Of a stretch of DNA of 64,000 nucleotides, positions 16,750 through 27,148 are shown in pieces (within the stretch, counting starts at the first letter, position 1; each line of letters begins with the position of its first letter). A model generated the notes under the pieces. It made no database searches and was not told where the DNA came from. It saw only the letters and a program-made list of their open reading frames with translations. Source of the stretch: DASQZK01 sp963809925 (GTDB taxonomy: Bacteria > Bacteroidota > Bacteroidia > Bacteroidales > GCA-2748055); assembly GCA_963809925.1 (NCBI GenBank), contig CAWELH010000005.1, positions 410,790 to 474,789 of the forward strand, read 5' to 3'. The translations under genes were made by a program, and so were the position numbers.

Positions 16750-18687
16750 CTAATCATCTATATTTATTGTCCAGTTAACCTCCTCCAGTATCTTCCGGGT
16801 TTCGTCATAATGGAATGCCTCCCAGGGTATAAAACCACCAGGAATTCCAGGATATTTCCTGGCCCAGGAAACCGTATATGTATCTTCAATCAGGTTGAGT
16901 AATGGAGGGCACTCGTAAAAAAGCCATTTTTGCACGACCGTTCCGTCATGTTTCTGATACCTGAGATCTATGGTTGCGGGTGCATTTATTCTCAACGTAC
17001 CTGAATTATTGGATTCCAATTCTCCGATTTTCTCGTCGATATTCCAGATCTCTGTCTTTATTCCTTTTACCGGCAGGTTGTTTCCATCGACAAAATGTAC
17101 ATTTATCTTTGAAATAAGAGGTTTTACAGGGATCCGTTCCTTCGCATTGAAATATACCGGAGAAGTCATACTTACACCCGTATTTTTCTTAAAATCCTGG
17201 TCTGGATGAAGCAAGCAATGCTCTGCATAGGCCATTACATCAAATTGCAGCGTATCCTTTGGGTAAACCTTACCGTATGACTTGACCACATACCAGGAGG
17301 TTTCGTTTTCTGATATACAGAATGTGTGATCCACTTCACGACTTTTTCTTTGCCTCAGATCAACTATTTCTTCCACCTTGCCATTCCTGTAAAGAACAAG
17401 ATAGGATACATATTCATCCGGAAAAGGTTCACTGCAGACTTTTACCCTGATGTTATGTTCCTTACCATCAGCTATAATTTCCGAACCTGGTGGCAGACCA
17501 TCATCTATCGAAAGGAACATCAAAGCTTTCCCTGATAACATAACATGTCCCAGTTTTATATGCCGAAGAAATGAAGAATAGTTGTATTCAGCCTCTCCCG
17601 TGCTGACATAACTGAGAGCTTTGTATCCAAGGCTACCCCTGTCAACATTCCCATCCGATTCTGCAAGGGGAACCAAGCGATACCCCAGATTCAACAGATG
17701 GAACCAGAGATTCTGGTAAAAGATGTGGTCTTTCTCGTCCCCCATAACCACAATGCCGTCATATGACCGGATGGTCAGAAGGTCGAATGCCAGGTCAGCA
17801 GAGATGTTGGTTGCCGGGTATTGTTCATTAACTCCCGTATGCCACCACCTGGTAGGGTGTGCAGCCACAGTGAAACCGCCCTTTTTCCTGTACCTTGCCC
17901 TGTCAATAAATGGAGGGTGCCAGGATGGATGCAGCGAAGTCCTCAGATCAAATGAATCACTTGCTTGTTGAATAGCATTGAAATACGAGGCATCATGCCA
18001 TTTCAAATAATCATTGAACGGTTCTTTTAATCCCGGATGATTAATGGTCCAGGTGTGTCCATATCGCAGTTTCGGTGTTTCAGAACCGAACCTGATGTCA
18101 AGATGATCCGTTGAAATCGACTTCAGGTAATGAATGATCGAATCGTAGCTTACAGGCATGCGAAGACCAAACAACCACCCCTGACAGATATCCAGATGGT
18201 CGATCCCAAGGGCTGCACAATATGGATACAGGTATGGGGGGCGGTTTTTTTCTTCGTAACCGTTCAGATGATTGTGACTATCAAATGAGTAATAACCCAA
18301 TTTGTGAATATCGATAACACGCTTCATTTTTAAAATTACAGTCTTTTGCTGCCCTTCCTTTATCCGGAATTTCTTCTCCAGAGGTTTGCATTCCCTGTTC
18401 CATGCTTTAATGGTTAATTCACCGGGTGGCACAGACAGATTTTCATGCGAGAATGCCGGAAATCCGGCATGCTGCTTTCCACTGTACCAGCCATGGATGT
18501 TTTTTTCGTTTTCTGAATCTATCTGTATCCAGGCTGAAGGTGGAGATTCGTCACCATCCTGGCGGATAATTATGGTAAGGTTGTTCCCATCAACCTGTGC
18601 AGAAACAGGGCATGAAAAAAACAGCTGTACGGCGATCAACAGGCAGTACATATTATTTAAAAACCACAACATAACCTTAAAATTCAT
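16750..18687 (-). CDS. secreted PHP-fold metallohydrolase, CehA/McbA-like
   Basis: A 645-aa protein with a signal peptide (ending about FSCPVSAQ), an N-terminal beta-sandwich that may bind carbohydrate, and a PHP-like hydrolase domain starting at YYSFDSHNHLNG, where Asp136, His138 and His140 would bind metal. Further metal-ligand candidates are AAHPTRWWHTG and PLAESDGN. A C-terminal beta domain carries INVHFVDGNNLPVKG. CehA/McbA-type proteins in glycan loci are common but rarely characterised; phosphoesterase or other hydrolytic activity is inferred from the fold. It is the last gene of the SusC/D operon arm. Confidence 0.75.
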   Translation of the reverse strand: MNFKVMLWFLNNMYCLLIAVQLFFSCPVSAQVDGNNLTIIIRQDGDESPPSAWIQIDSENEKNIHGWYSGKQHAGFPAFSHENLSVPPGELTIKAWNRECKPLEKKFRIKEGQQKTVILKMKRVIDIHKLGYYSFDSHNHLNGYEEKNRPPYLYPYCAALGIDHLDICQGWLFGLRMPVSYDSIIHYLKSISTDHLDIRFGSETPKLRYGHTWTINHPGLKEPFNDYLKWHDASYFNAIQQASDSFDLRTSLHPSWHPPFIDRARYRKKGGFTVAAHPTRWWHTGVNEQYPATNISADLAFDLLTIRSYDGIVVMGDEKDHIFYQNLWFHLLNLGYRLVPLAESDGNVDRGSLGYKALSYVSTGEAEYNYSSFLRHIKLGHVMLSGKALMFLSIDDGLPPGSEIIADGKEHNIRVKVCSEPFPDEYVSYLVLYRNGKVEEIVDLRQRKSREVDHTFCISENETSWYVVKSYGKVYPKDTLQFDVMAYAEHCLLHPDQDFKKNTGVSMTSPVYFNAKERIPVKPLISKINVHFVDGNNLPVKGIKTEIWNIDEKIGELESNNSGTLRINAPATIDLRYQKHDGTVVQKWLFYECPPLLNLIEDTYTVSWARKYPGIPGGFIPWEAFHYDETRKILEEVNWTINIDD

Positions 18688-18751
18688 TGAGTGGTTCTTT
18701 TAAGATGTAAACATAACCGTCTATTTTCCTGTTAAGAAATCCTTCCAAATC

Positions 18752-20359
18752 TCAGCCCTCAACTTTTATTATTTTCTCTCCTCCGGCCCAATACACCTTC
18801 AGTTCTAAAGGAATATTCGATGAAATGGTAATCTCCGGTTCTTCGTTAGCACTATTTCTATGTTTGCAGACCAGGTGGATGATCCCTTTTTTACCAAACG
18901 GATATTGGAGGATACCATGCTCCTCCGTTAACCTGACATCCCAGATAAGCTGGTTATTAGGCACATCAGCCCGTATACCAATGATATTTTCAAGAAATAT
19001 TGAAATGGGTGACACCCCGGAGAACCCGACAAAATCTTTTCTGCTGTTTTTAGGCAATACGCCGGTTTCAGGTGCATAATTTTCCCAGATTGTTCCGGTT
19101 TCAAGGTATCTTTCCACTATCTTTTCAATATGATTCATGGCAATCTCATGTGCAAGTGAATCTCTGTTGACCTCCAGTAATCCTTTCAATACCATATAAT
19201 TGGTAATGCACCACACCCCTCCTCTCCAATAATCACCAAAATCCTTGTAACCAGGAGTATCTGCAGAAATACTTGGAATACGGTGAGGCCTGGCAAATTC
19301 CCCCGGATCCTCCAGGTGTCTGCAAAATGCTTCTTCCTTGTCTTGGGGAACGATACCTGCAAGCAGAGCCCAGTATGCTCCGATCGATTTAACATCCGAG
19401 ATGCCGCCATCCCGGAACTGGTCAACATAAAAGCTAATATTTTCATTCCACATGTTCCTGTTAACATAAGTTTCCAGTAGGGCTCTTTCACTTTCTATGC
19501 TTTTTATTTCTTCTCTCCGTGAAATGACATCCGCTATTTTCAAAAGAATATCATCCATAAAAATCTGTTCAAGTGTGATGTCTATCCATGACATATGGCC
19601 ATGGTCAAACTGCATGGAACAACCTTCAGGTAATCGTGGTTGATTATCCATCCCTGAACTCCATCCATTGGCAAAATAGGTCCCATTCTGCCAGGTTCTG
19701 TTTTTCATGACCCACTGTTTGTTGGCCACAAGGACGGGGAATACTTTCCGTAGTCTTGTTGTGTCCCCGGAGATCAGGAAATAGGTCCATTCAGCCCATG
19801 GGAATATATTAGGACCTGTACTGGACAGGTCGAACCTGGAGAACTGTTCCGAACCGTCTATTTCGCTAATTTCACGACTGATATATCCATCTGGATGCTG
19901 CGCAGCATAAAAGTTATCGAGTGATTCCTGGTAAGGGAAAATCCTGGCTGCATATTTCCAGTACATTTGCATGAATACATGTCCCCACATAAAGATATGG
20001 TCGTTAAATCCGGTAGTAACATAATTGGATACAAAACCACTGCCTTTTTGAGGGCTCCGGAGATTTCTGAAAGCGATTTCCCATGTTTTCCAGTAACAAT
20101 CGATAACATCCTGATGACCCTCCCAAACAGGATGTGGCAGGGAATCCCTGGATATTGAAAAAGCAGGCATTTCGTGATGAATATATTCCTTGTCCTTAAA
20201 TGAATTTTCACTGGCAAAAGGATCTTTTACATATTCTTCCATATAAAAAGAACCTTTTTTCACCTGTTTACAGGATGTTGCTCCAATTATTATAATCAGA
20301 CCGCAAAGAAATACAGCCTTTAATTTATATACTGATCTGATGGTCGATAAAATTGTCAT
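18752..20359 (-). CDS. lipoprotein glycoside hydrolase, (alpha/alpha)6-barrel (trehalase/GH63-like)
   Basis: A barrel-type glycosidase related to GH37/GH63 and the MGH1-like families. The start is set at ATG 20359, giving a lipoprotein signal with lipobox GATSC; an upstream in-frame ATG at 20431 would bury that signal. Diagnostic segments are HIFMWGHVFMQMYW, GPNIFPWAEWTYFL, NGWSSGMDNQPRLPEG (the Asp is the probable general acid), and DYWRGGVWCITNYM. About 535 aa in the mature frame. It sits after SusD in a susCD-led operon and is probably surface or periplasmic, cleaving alpha-linked oligosaccharides. Substrate is not determined. Confidence 0.83.
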   Translation of the reverse strand: MTILSTIRSVYKLKAVFLCGLIIIIGATSCKQVKKGSFYMEEYVKDPFASENSFKDKEYIHHEMPAFSISRDSLPHPVWEGHQDVIDCYWKTWEIAFRNLRSPQKGSGFVSNYVTTGFNDHIFMWGHVFMQMYWKYAARIFPYQESLDNFYAAQHPDGYISREISEIDGSEQFSRFDLSSTGPNIFPWAEWTYFLISGDTTRLRKVFPVLVANKQWVMKNRTWQNGTYFANGWSSGMDNQPRLPEGCSMQFDHGHMSWIDITLEQIFMDDILLKIADVISRREEIKSIESERALLETYVNRNMWNENISFYVDQFRDGGISDVKSIGAYWALLAGIVPQDKEEAFCRHLEDPGEFARPHRIPSISADTPGYKDFGDYWRGGVWCITNYMVLKGLLEVNRDSLAHEIAMNHIEKIVERYLETGTIWENYAPETGVLPKNSRKDFVGFSGVSPISIFLENIIGIRADVPNNQLIWDVRLTEEHGILQYPFGKKGIIHLVCKHRNSANEEPEITISSNIPLELKVYWAGGEKIIKVEG

Positions 20360-20565
20360 AAATTTTAATTTTGGGTTATCAGTCAAAATACCTGTCCTGA
20401 GTATCAATATTTCCATCTTCTCCTGTATCACAGATAATGCTTCTCTTTACAGATTTGCAATCTGACGTTTCTGATATCTGGATGCAGTAAGTATCTCCTG
20501 TCGATATTAATGAGTCATCTAAAGGGGACGGTAATTTTGCAAAAGTAACCTGTGAGTTCAATGAA

Positions 20566-20608
20566 TTTAAAGAAAGCCAGCCCCGTTGTCAAAGGCTCAC
20601 GGGACTGG
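20566..20608 (-). terminator. hairpin after susD
   Basis: On the minus strand CCAGTCCCGT pairs with ACGGGGCTGG (one mismatch) and is followed by a T-rich tract. It could attenuate read-through from susCD into the glycosidase and PHP genes, a common PUL arrangement. Confidence 0.5.
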
Positions 20609-20627
20609 CAGTCGTACTAACATGAAA

Positions 20628-22520
20628 CTACTTCTCCGATTGATAATCGTCCGGATAAACAAGAGGAGCAATGTTTGAATCACTTCCGCTGTAACCCGGA
20701 TTCTGATTAATATGTCCTAACGTATTTGTGATGATTGCATTGGCAGGAATAGGCCATAAAACGTGATAGGGTGAAATTGTATGTGTAGCAAGAAACTCCG
20801 GGATCGCATCGCGATAAAAGTTATTTTTCTCAATTATCCTGTCATAGAAGAAATTTGATGTCGAGAAATTACTTAGTGAGTAAGTTTTCCCATTATATGA
20901 TTTCCCGGTCTTGGTCAGGAGATAAGAAATTCTTGTAAGTTCACATTTACGGGGTTCTTCCATGTATAATTCCTTGGCCCGTTCATCCAGGATCCTTCCG
21001 AGATCCACATCAGATTCATTTATCGGGTCGCAATTTGCCCGGGCTCTAACAACATTGATATCTGCCGCTGCCTGGTCAGGCTGATCTTTCCAGAAATAGG
21101 CTTCGGCTCTCAGGAGGTAGGTTTCAGCAATCCGGTAAACATACCAGTCCTGGTTTATCCCGTTTGGAGTGGCCCTGTCATCTTTAGTAAGGAACTTACT
21201 GAAGAAGGGAGCCCAGCAACGGATGGAATCAATTCCATCAGGCCGGTCATCCATGGTAAGATGCTGACCGTAATATATGGAATCTGCTGTTCCAAGTAGA
21301 GCGCCGTTGTTGTAAACCAGGTCCGTCATACGCCACCAGTTTGGTTGTTTATGACGAAGGTCTTTCGTATCATCCCAAATCCCATAATTCATCCAGTTGG
21401 ATCCTCTAAGATAACCCTCACCGGCTCCGATCGTTCTCAGCATTCCCAATTCATCATCATTGGCCATCATCCCCGGAATTCCGGATGGAGTTAAAATTAT
21501 ACCTGACCTGCTCCAGGCAGGAGTACAATTCCTCATATTACGCATTCCTGACCTGTAGAGTATGTTCCATTCGTCAACAAGGGCATCATCATTCCCTTCA
21601 ATATTTAATCTGTCGATTACTGTAAATAATGCTTCCTTGTTTTCAGCTGCCGTGATATTTTCATACCAGTTAAGGTCCCAGATAACATCCAGATCAACCT
21701 CACCACCATTTGTGTAAGCCATGAAACCATCAGTGATCTTATCCTGCTTTTTAAACTTACCAAACCTGGAGGTCATAAGATAATGAGTACCTCCGTCAAT
21801 GACTACCGTCGCCGATTCAATGGCGTCATCAAATTCACCCAGAGCAAGGTTTATCTTTGTCAGTAAATGATAGGCAGCATCCTTATTCGCAGTGCCATGA
21901 GGAGCCTGTTCCGGTATATACCTGGCATATTGATCCAGGTCGTCTTTCATTTTTCTCAGGATGCTTTCCCTGGTATAGGTGTAGAAATCAAGTTTGGGTG
22001 ATTTTACTTCATCAAGGATCAGCGGAACATCGCCAAATTGATGGGTTAGCCGGTAATATGCCCGTGATCTGTAAAAGCAAGCTTTTCCCAGCAGTGCATT
22101 TTTCACTTCCTCACTGGTTATCTCTGCATCCTTCATCCTGCCTATGATCATGTTGGAATACTTGATTACATTGTACCAGCCTTCCCAGTAATTGCCAATA
22201 TTGTACCATCCGCCGAATAATGCCTCCGACTCGGGATAAACATTGGCATTCAGATCTATCAGGTCCGTCGAGACCGGCAGAGCGATATCGGAGAAAATGT
22301 ATTCCACCCTGACCCAGGGTCTGTTATAGTCTGTCCTGAAAATTTCCTCACAGGCAGTCAGAAGAGACTCCATGCCCTCTTGCGACATTAGGACATTTTC
22401 GGGGGAGAAAAATGAAAGTGGTTCTGGTTTCAAAAAGTCCTTATTACAGCTTGTGACTGCAACAAAAAGTAAAATTGAAACTATATATTTATATTTTCGG
22501 TTTGTTTTCATGATATTCAT
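20628..22520 (-). CDS. SusD/RagB-like surface glycan-binding lipoprotein
   Basis: A 630-aa outer-membrane lipoprotein with lipobox VTSC after a short hydrophobic signal. ACFYRSRAYYRLTHQFGDVPLI and ETYLLRAEAYFWKDQPDQA are SusD TPR segments. It caps the SusC barrel and delivers oligosaccharides to it. Either ATG 22520 or ATG 22511 (MKTNRKYKY) could start it. It lies 9 bases after the susC stop, in the canonical susC-susD order. Confidence 0.95.
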   Translation of the reverse strand: MNIMKTNRKYKYIVSILLFVAVTSCNKDFLKPEPLSFFSPENVLMSQEGMESLLTACEEIFRTDYNRPWVRVEYIFSDIALPVSTDLIDLNANVYPESEALFGGWYNIGNYWEGWYNVIKYSNMIIGRMKDAEITSEEVKNALLGKACFYRSRAYYRLTHQFGDVPLILDEVKSPKLDFYTYTRESILRKMKDDLDQYARYIPEQAPHGTANKDAAYHLLTKINLALGEFDDAIESATVVIDGGTHYLMTSRFGKFKKQDKITDGFMAYTNGGEVDLDVIWDLNWYENITAAENKEALFTVIDRLNIEGNDDALVDEWNILYRSGMRNMRNCTPAWSRSGIILTPSGIPGMMANDDELGMLRTIGAGEGYLRGSNWMNYGIWDDTKDLRHKQPNWWRMTDLVYNNGALLGTADSIYYGQHLTMDDRPDGIDSIRCWAPFFSKFLTKDDRATPNGINQDWYVYRIAETYLLRAEAYFWKDQPDQAAADINVVRARANCDPINESDVDLGRILDERAKELYMEEPRKCELTRISYLLTKTGKSYNGKTYSLSNFSTSNFFYDRIIEKNNFYRDAIPEFLATHTISPYHVLWPIPANAIITNTLGHINQNPGYSGSDSNIAPLVYPDDYQSEK

Positions 22521-22529
22521 ATTTTCTGG

Positions 22530-25500
22530 CTATAAGTCAATAGATGCACCAATATTATAATAACGTGGAACCGGCCTTCCGGGGAATTCCGGATCCCAAC
22601 CCGGCCATTTCGAAATGACAAAGACATTATTTATGCTGGTATAGATCTTAAGATTATTCAGGTGAAATTTTCTGGAGACGGATGAAGGGAAATTATACCC
22701 GAAGGACAAATCGTTTAACCGAATGAAATCCATCCTTATGTAATTGGTTCCCCTTACGGCACCTTCATAATCACCTCCCATTCTTGGATTCACATTACTC
22801 CTGTTTTCAGGGGTCCAGTAGGGCATCACATACGCATTGAAATTATCACTACCCGCCGATTCTACAAAATTCCCCATAAATCCCATTTGGCCGCTCAGTG
22901 AAAATGAAAGGGAGAAATCTTTAAAAAACACAAATTCATTATTAAGATACCACCTGAAAGGAGCTTTCGACAGTCCCAGTATTTGTTTATCTTCAAGATC
23001 CGTATAAAGCGTATCCGAATTGACATCAACCATTTTAAATTCACCAGGATGGTAACCACCATAGGCATAGGCAAGGTCAGCTTCCTCCTCCTGCCAGACA
23101 CCATTTGATTTGTAATCCCAGATAGCATCGATAGATTCCCCGATAAACCATCTATTGTTATAATCATCCACTTCCTTCCGACCTATGACCTGATTCTGAT
23201 CGTTGAGAACATCCACAAAATCACCGTACAGGGAAACAATCTTATTCTTATTGAAAGACAGGTTAAATCCCGACCTCCAGATAAATCTCTGACCTTTTTC
23301 AATGTTAACGGTGTTCAGCATAAGCTCAATACCCTGGTTATCCACCCTGCCAAGGTTTGACATCACGGAGCTATATCCTGTAATTGTTGGCAGGCTTCTG
23401 CTTATCAGTAGATCAGTAGTAATGGAACGATAGCCATCCAACGATCCGTTGACCCGGTTACCAAAAAGACCAAAATCAACACCCAGGTTCATTGCTGTGG
23501 TTTTTTCCCACTGCAATTCTGAATTGGCCATTTTCATCAGCCGAAGCAACGGTGTAGTATAAGCAGCTCCAGTGGTGTAGTTACTGTAAAGGTATTTCCC
23601 ACTATCCATGGTTGCCAGGGCAGAGTAATATCCGATAGCTGAATTTCCATTTGCACCCCAGGAAAACCTGAGTTTAAGATAATTTACTGGATCAAACGAG
23701 AAAAATTTCTCTTCTGAGATCTTCCAGGCAACAGCTGCCGTTGGGAATACTGCAAAGGGATTATCTTGCCCGAACGCAGAATAGCCATCCTGCCGCATTG
23801 CCAATGTCAGGTAATATTTTGACTGATAATTATAATTTAGCCGTGCAAGCATTGCACTTCTGGTATATACCTGATCATCACTATTCACGGTCGGGCTTTT
23901 TCCGATATTCATTGCATGGTAACCGAGATAGTCTGTGGGAAAAAATAATATATTGGTCATTTCACTGCTCCAGTACTGGTATTTCTCACCATTGGTCATC
24001 AGCGTCAAATCGAAAGCATGCTTACCAAATGTCTTTTCCCATTTTAGTATATTGTCCAGTGTCCAGGAATAGGATGAAGAATTAAAACGACCCGCGTATC
24101 CCATGCTGCTGTTGCTGGGACTTTCAGAACTCTGGTGTTCAAAAAAACGATTAAAGGAAAAGTTGTTGATTGCGTTTACCTGATAAGTAAATCCAAATGG
24201 AAGATCAATAATCGCATATAATTTGGCGTTCAAATCATTATACTTTAAAAACCTCTTATTATAGGTCATATTGATGAACGGATTCCTGGCCACACTGTAA
24301 TCCTGAACAAAATACCGCAGTGTCTCTCCGTCTTCTTCGTAAATTGATCCATAGGGTGATGCAAAATAATAAGCTGTCCAGTCAACGGGAATACTGCTTT
24401 CATCCTTAAGGGCAAACTGGGAATTGAGTCCGATAGTCAGAAATTTAGCGATCTTGCTTTCAAGGTTGAGCCTTGATCTGATGCTCTTGTATTCTTCCCC
24501 TACTACAAATCCTTCATTATCTGTATAATTTGCGGACCAGTAATATTTAATGTTCTCCGTTCCACCAGACACGCTAATCTGATCCTCCTCTCTCAATCCT
24601 GTTTGGAAAACTTCATCGCCCCAGTTTACTGTTTTTCCTGCCAGGTAGTTTTTAACTTCTATGTCCTGGAAATGCAATCTCCTGAGCCATACTTCCACGG
24701 GGTCCCCCGAAGAGGAACTATATTTCATCCAGTCTTTAAGGCTTACTCCATCCGGCAGATTATCAGGATTAGAATAATAACCGGGGTTTTTCGTTCTTAC
24801 ACCTATATAATCTGAATAAAGTTTCTGCCTCATTTCAATATAACCTTCCGGATCCTGGACCGGCCTCAAAAAAGATGGCGTGGCAAACCCTGTTGTGTGC
24901 CTGAAATTAATCGATGGAATTCCACTTTTTCCCTTTTTGGTAGTAATCAGGATAACTCCGTTTGCAGACCTGGAACCGTAAATCGCGGCCGAACTGGCAT
25001 CCTTCATCACATCAATCCTTTCAATATCAGCAGAACTTATGTTGGCCAGATCCCCTTCATAGATCATCCCGTCAAGTACGATCAACGGTGAATTGGATGC
25101 AGTGAGTGAATTAGATCCCCTGATAAGAACTTCTGACATATTAACACTTCCTTTCGGATCAGAAGATAGGGGGATATATAAACCTGCAATACTGTTTCTT
25201 AGTATATCAGTAGGGTTTGATGTAAGTTTTTGTTCCATTCTCGTCGGATCGATCTGCGAAATTGAACCTGTGAGGTCACTCTTTTTTAATGTTCCGTATC
25301 CTATTGCCACGACTTCTTCAAGTCCAATAATATCCTCCTCCATAACGATATCAACAGTCGTCTCATTACTTACAGTAAATTCTAAGGTTTTCATCCCCAC
25401 CGACGAGAATACAAGGGTAACATTGCCCGGTTTTGTTTCCAGGGAATAATTCCCGCCTACATTTGTAATGGTTCCATTGGTAGTTCCTTTTTCCACGACA

Positions 25501-25970
25501 GTTACCCCAATCATGGGATTTCCTTCTCTGTCTGTAACCTTGCCTGAAACTTCCCGGGGTTGCACGGCAGCCAGGTTCTGGTCAACAGGAATTTCAGAAG
25601 TAATCCTTTTATTCAGCAAAAGGATGAGGTTATCATCAAATATTTTGTAGCTCACATTCTCACCACGGAACAGATGATCCAGGATTTTGAGTATATCCTT
25701 TTCCCTTATATTGACACTTGTCTGCCGATTTACATTGATCTGTTCGTTCTGATAGAAGAACCTGTAATTGCTTTGGTTCTCAATCTCGGAGAGAATATCT
25801 GCGACTTTCGCATCCTTGTAGTTCAGCCTGATTTCTGATGACTGAGAGAAAATTGATGCGGAAATCGTCATAAAAGATGTGAATAGCAGTAGTGTTGTTA
25901 GTTTCATTATTTTAATTATTCTTGATTGAAACAATAGATAATGAAAATGAATGGAAACATAATTTTTCAT
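22530..25970 (-). CDS. SusC-like TonB-dependent transporter with STN domain
   Basis: An outer-membrane importer of about 1146 aa. After a signal peptide (MKLTTLLLFTSFM...SIFSQ) it has an STN signalling domain (YKDAKVADILSEIENQ), a carboxypeptidase-D-like beta domain (VSGKVTDREGNPMIGVTVVE), the TonB-box/plug region (EEVVAIGYGTLKKSDLTGS) and the SusC plug signature (DVMKDASSAAIYGSRSANGVI), then the barrel. I choose ATG 25970 (MKNYVSIHFHY); the ORF extends 35 codons upstream without signal-peptide logic. The STN domain links it to FecR and the ECF sigma factor encoded upstream, implying transenvelope induction by the imported glycan. Confidence 0.95.
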   Translation of the reverse strand: MKNYVSIHFHYLLFQSRIIKIMKLTTLLLFTSFMTISASIFSQSSEIRLNYKDAKVADILSEIENQSNYRFFYQNEQINVNRQTSVNIREKDILKILDHLFRGENVSYKIFDDNLILLLNKRITSEIPVDQNLAAVQPREVSGKVTDREGNPMIGVTVVEKGTTNGTITNVGGNYSLETKPGNVTLVFSSVGMKTLEFTVSNETTVDIVMEEDIIGLEEVVAIGYGTLKKSDLTGSISQIDPTRMEQKLTSNPTDILRNSIAGLYIPLSSDPKGSVNMSEVLIRGSNSLTASNSPLIVLDGMIYEGDLANISSADIERIDVMKDASSAAIYGSRSANGVILITTKKGKSGIPSINFRHTTGFATPSFLRPVQDPEGYIEMRQKLYSDYIGVRTKNPGYYSNPDNLPDGVSLKDWMKYSSSSGDPVEVWLRRLHFQDIEVKNYLAGKTVNWGDEVFQTGLREEDQISVSGGTENIKYYWSANYTDNEGFVVGEEYKSIRSRLNLESKIAKFLTIGLNSQFALKDESSIPVDWTAYYFASPYGSIYEEDGETLRYFVQDYSVARNPFINMTYNKRFLKYNDLNAKLYAIIDLPFGFTYQVNAINNFSFNRFFEHQSSESPSNSSMGYAGRFNSSSYSWTLDNILKWEKTFGKHAFDLTLMTNGEKYQYWSSEMTNILFFPTDYLGYHAMNIGKSPTVNSDDQVYTRSAMLARLNYNYQSKYYLTLAMRQDGYSAFGQDNPFAVFPTAAVAWKISEEKFFSFDPVNYLKLRFSWGANGNSAIGYYSALATMDSGKYLYSNYTTGAAYTTPLLRLMKMANSELQWEKTTAMNLGVDFGLFGNRVNGSLDGYRSITTDLLISRSLPTITGYSSVMSNLGRVDNQGIELMLNTVNIEKGQRFIWRSGFNLSFNKNKIVSLYGDFVDVLNDQNQVIGRKEVDDYNNRWFIGESIDAIWDYKSNGVWQEEEADLAYAYGGYHPGEFKMVDVNSDTLYTDLEDKQILGLSKAPFRWYLNNEFVFFKDFSLSFSLSGQMGFMGNFVESAGSDNFNAYVMPYWTPENRSNVNPRMGGDYEGAVRGTNYIRMDFIRLNDLSFGYNFPSSVSRKFHLNNLKIYTSINNVFVISKWPGWDPEFPGRPVPRYYNIGASIDL

Positions 25971-26024
25971 ATATTTGATAGTTTTGTTGGGTAAAATGGT
26001 GTTGACGCACCGTTTATCTTTCGG

Positions 26025-26062
26025 ATAGCAGGAAGGCTCATCTTTCCTGCTATTTTTTTTAT
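26025..26062 (+). terminator. perfect hairpin in the susC leader
   Basis: ATAGCAGGAA (26025-26034) pairs with TTCCTGCTAT (26044-26053); on the plus strand eight T residues follow, giving a textbook terminator against antisense transcription. On the minus strand the same 10-bp hairpin lies in the gap between fecR and susC and may stabilise or attenuate the susC mRNA. Confidence 0.5.
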
Positions 26063-26099
26063 TGACGCTTATCAATATTATTTTTCATAGGCATTTCCC

Positions 26100-27101
26100 T
26101 TATTTTGATTTGAATATTATTATTTCCTGGCCTTCAATGCGGTAGTCCAATGGTAAAGTATATTTGATAATATCAAGCATCTCAAGGACAGATTCATTTC
26201 TGATGGTTCCTGTGTAGTGATAGTCAAGTATATCCTTTTCTTCTACTTTTATATTCACACCATATTTCCTCTCCATTAATACCAGCAGTTCCCTGAAGTC
26301 CATGTTCAGAAATATCAGTTTGTTATCTTTCCATGAAACAAAATAAACCGGATTCACCTTCAATTTCACTACGGTATTCTCACTTTTAGTAAAGGTGATT
26401 TGTTCCCCGGGACTGAGGAGATATTCCTTTGGTAAATGCACACTACCTGCTGAAGTGATCCTTACCGAACCTTCCTCAAGAGTAGTCATAACCTTGTCGT
26501 CCTGCTGATAGGCTTTTACATTGAATTTAGTTCCGGTAACATTTACATCATAACAGGGGGTGTGAACAACAAAAGGTCTTCTTTTATCTTTGGCAACTTC
26601 GAAATATGCTTCCCCGTCAAGGTACACTTCCCGTTTCGACCTTCCATCATCAGGTTTATATTTTAATTTGGAACCGGCATTTATGAAGATATTTGTCCCA
26701 TCCGGGAACATAACTTGTGAAATGGATCCTTTAGGAGCAAAAGCGTAGTAGTATTGTTTGCGACCGGTGAAGGGACTGGAGATAAAAAGGCTGACGATTA
26801 AAGCAAGAATAAGGATGGCTGCTGCACCCTGCCATGTTCGCAACCGAATCAATTTTGTCCTTGCAGCGTTTCTGGAACGGGAAAGAATCTTTTCACGGAG
26901 TCTTATCCATTCATTTTCAGTAGCTGCCAACTCAGTCTTATTTAACCGGGAAGTTTCCCAGATATCTTTAATCCATACAAATGTTTTTTGATTTTCAGGT
27001 GAAAGCTCGAGCCAGAGGATCAATTCTTTTTCCTCTTTTTCATTCAGCGTCCCGTCAAAATATCTAATGATAATCTCATAGATTTTCTGTTCAATGGCCA
27101 T
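26100..27101 (-). CDS. FecR-family anti-sigma factor
   Basis: A 333-aa single-pass protein: an N-terminal cytoplasmic domain that holds the ECF sigma factor (WLELSPENQKTFVWIKDIW), a transmembrane helix at about 88-108 (AAAILILALIVSLFISSP), and a periplasmic FecR domain with YLDGEAYFEVAKDKRRPFVV and VKAYQQDDKVMTTLEEGSV. It receives the signal from the STN domain of SusC and releases sigma. It lies between the sigma and susC genes on the same strand. Confidence 0.95.
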   Translation of the reverse strand: MAIEQKIYEIIIRYFDGTLNEKEEKELILWLELSPENQKTFVWIKDIWETSRLNKTELAATENEWIRLREKILSRSRNAARTKLIRLRTWQGAAAILILALIVSLFISSPFTGRKQYYYAFAPKGSISQVMFPDGTNIFINAGSKLKYKPDDGRSKREVYLDGEAYFEVAKDKRRPFVVHTPCYDVNVTGTKFNVKAYQQDDKVMTTLEEGSVRITSAGSVHLPKEYLLSPGEQITFTKSENTVVKLKVNPVYFVSWKDNKLIFLNMDFRELLVLMERKYGVNIKVEEKDILDYHYTGTIRNESVLEMLDIIKYTLPLDYRIEGQEIIIFKSK

Positions 27102-27148
27102 TTTTGTCCTTGTTTGTCAATATAAAGACACATGGGAGCCATGCAACC

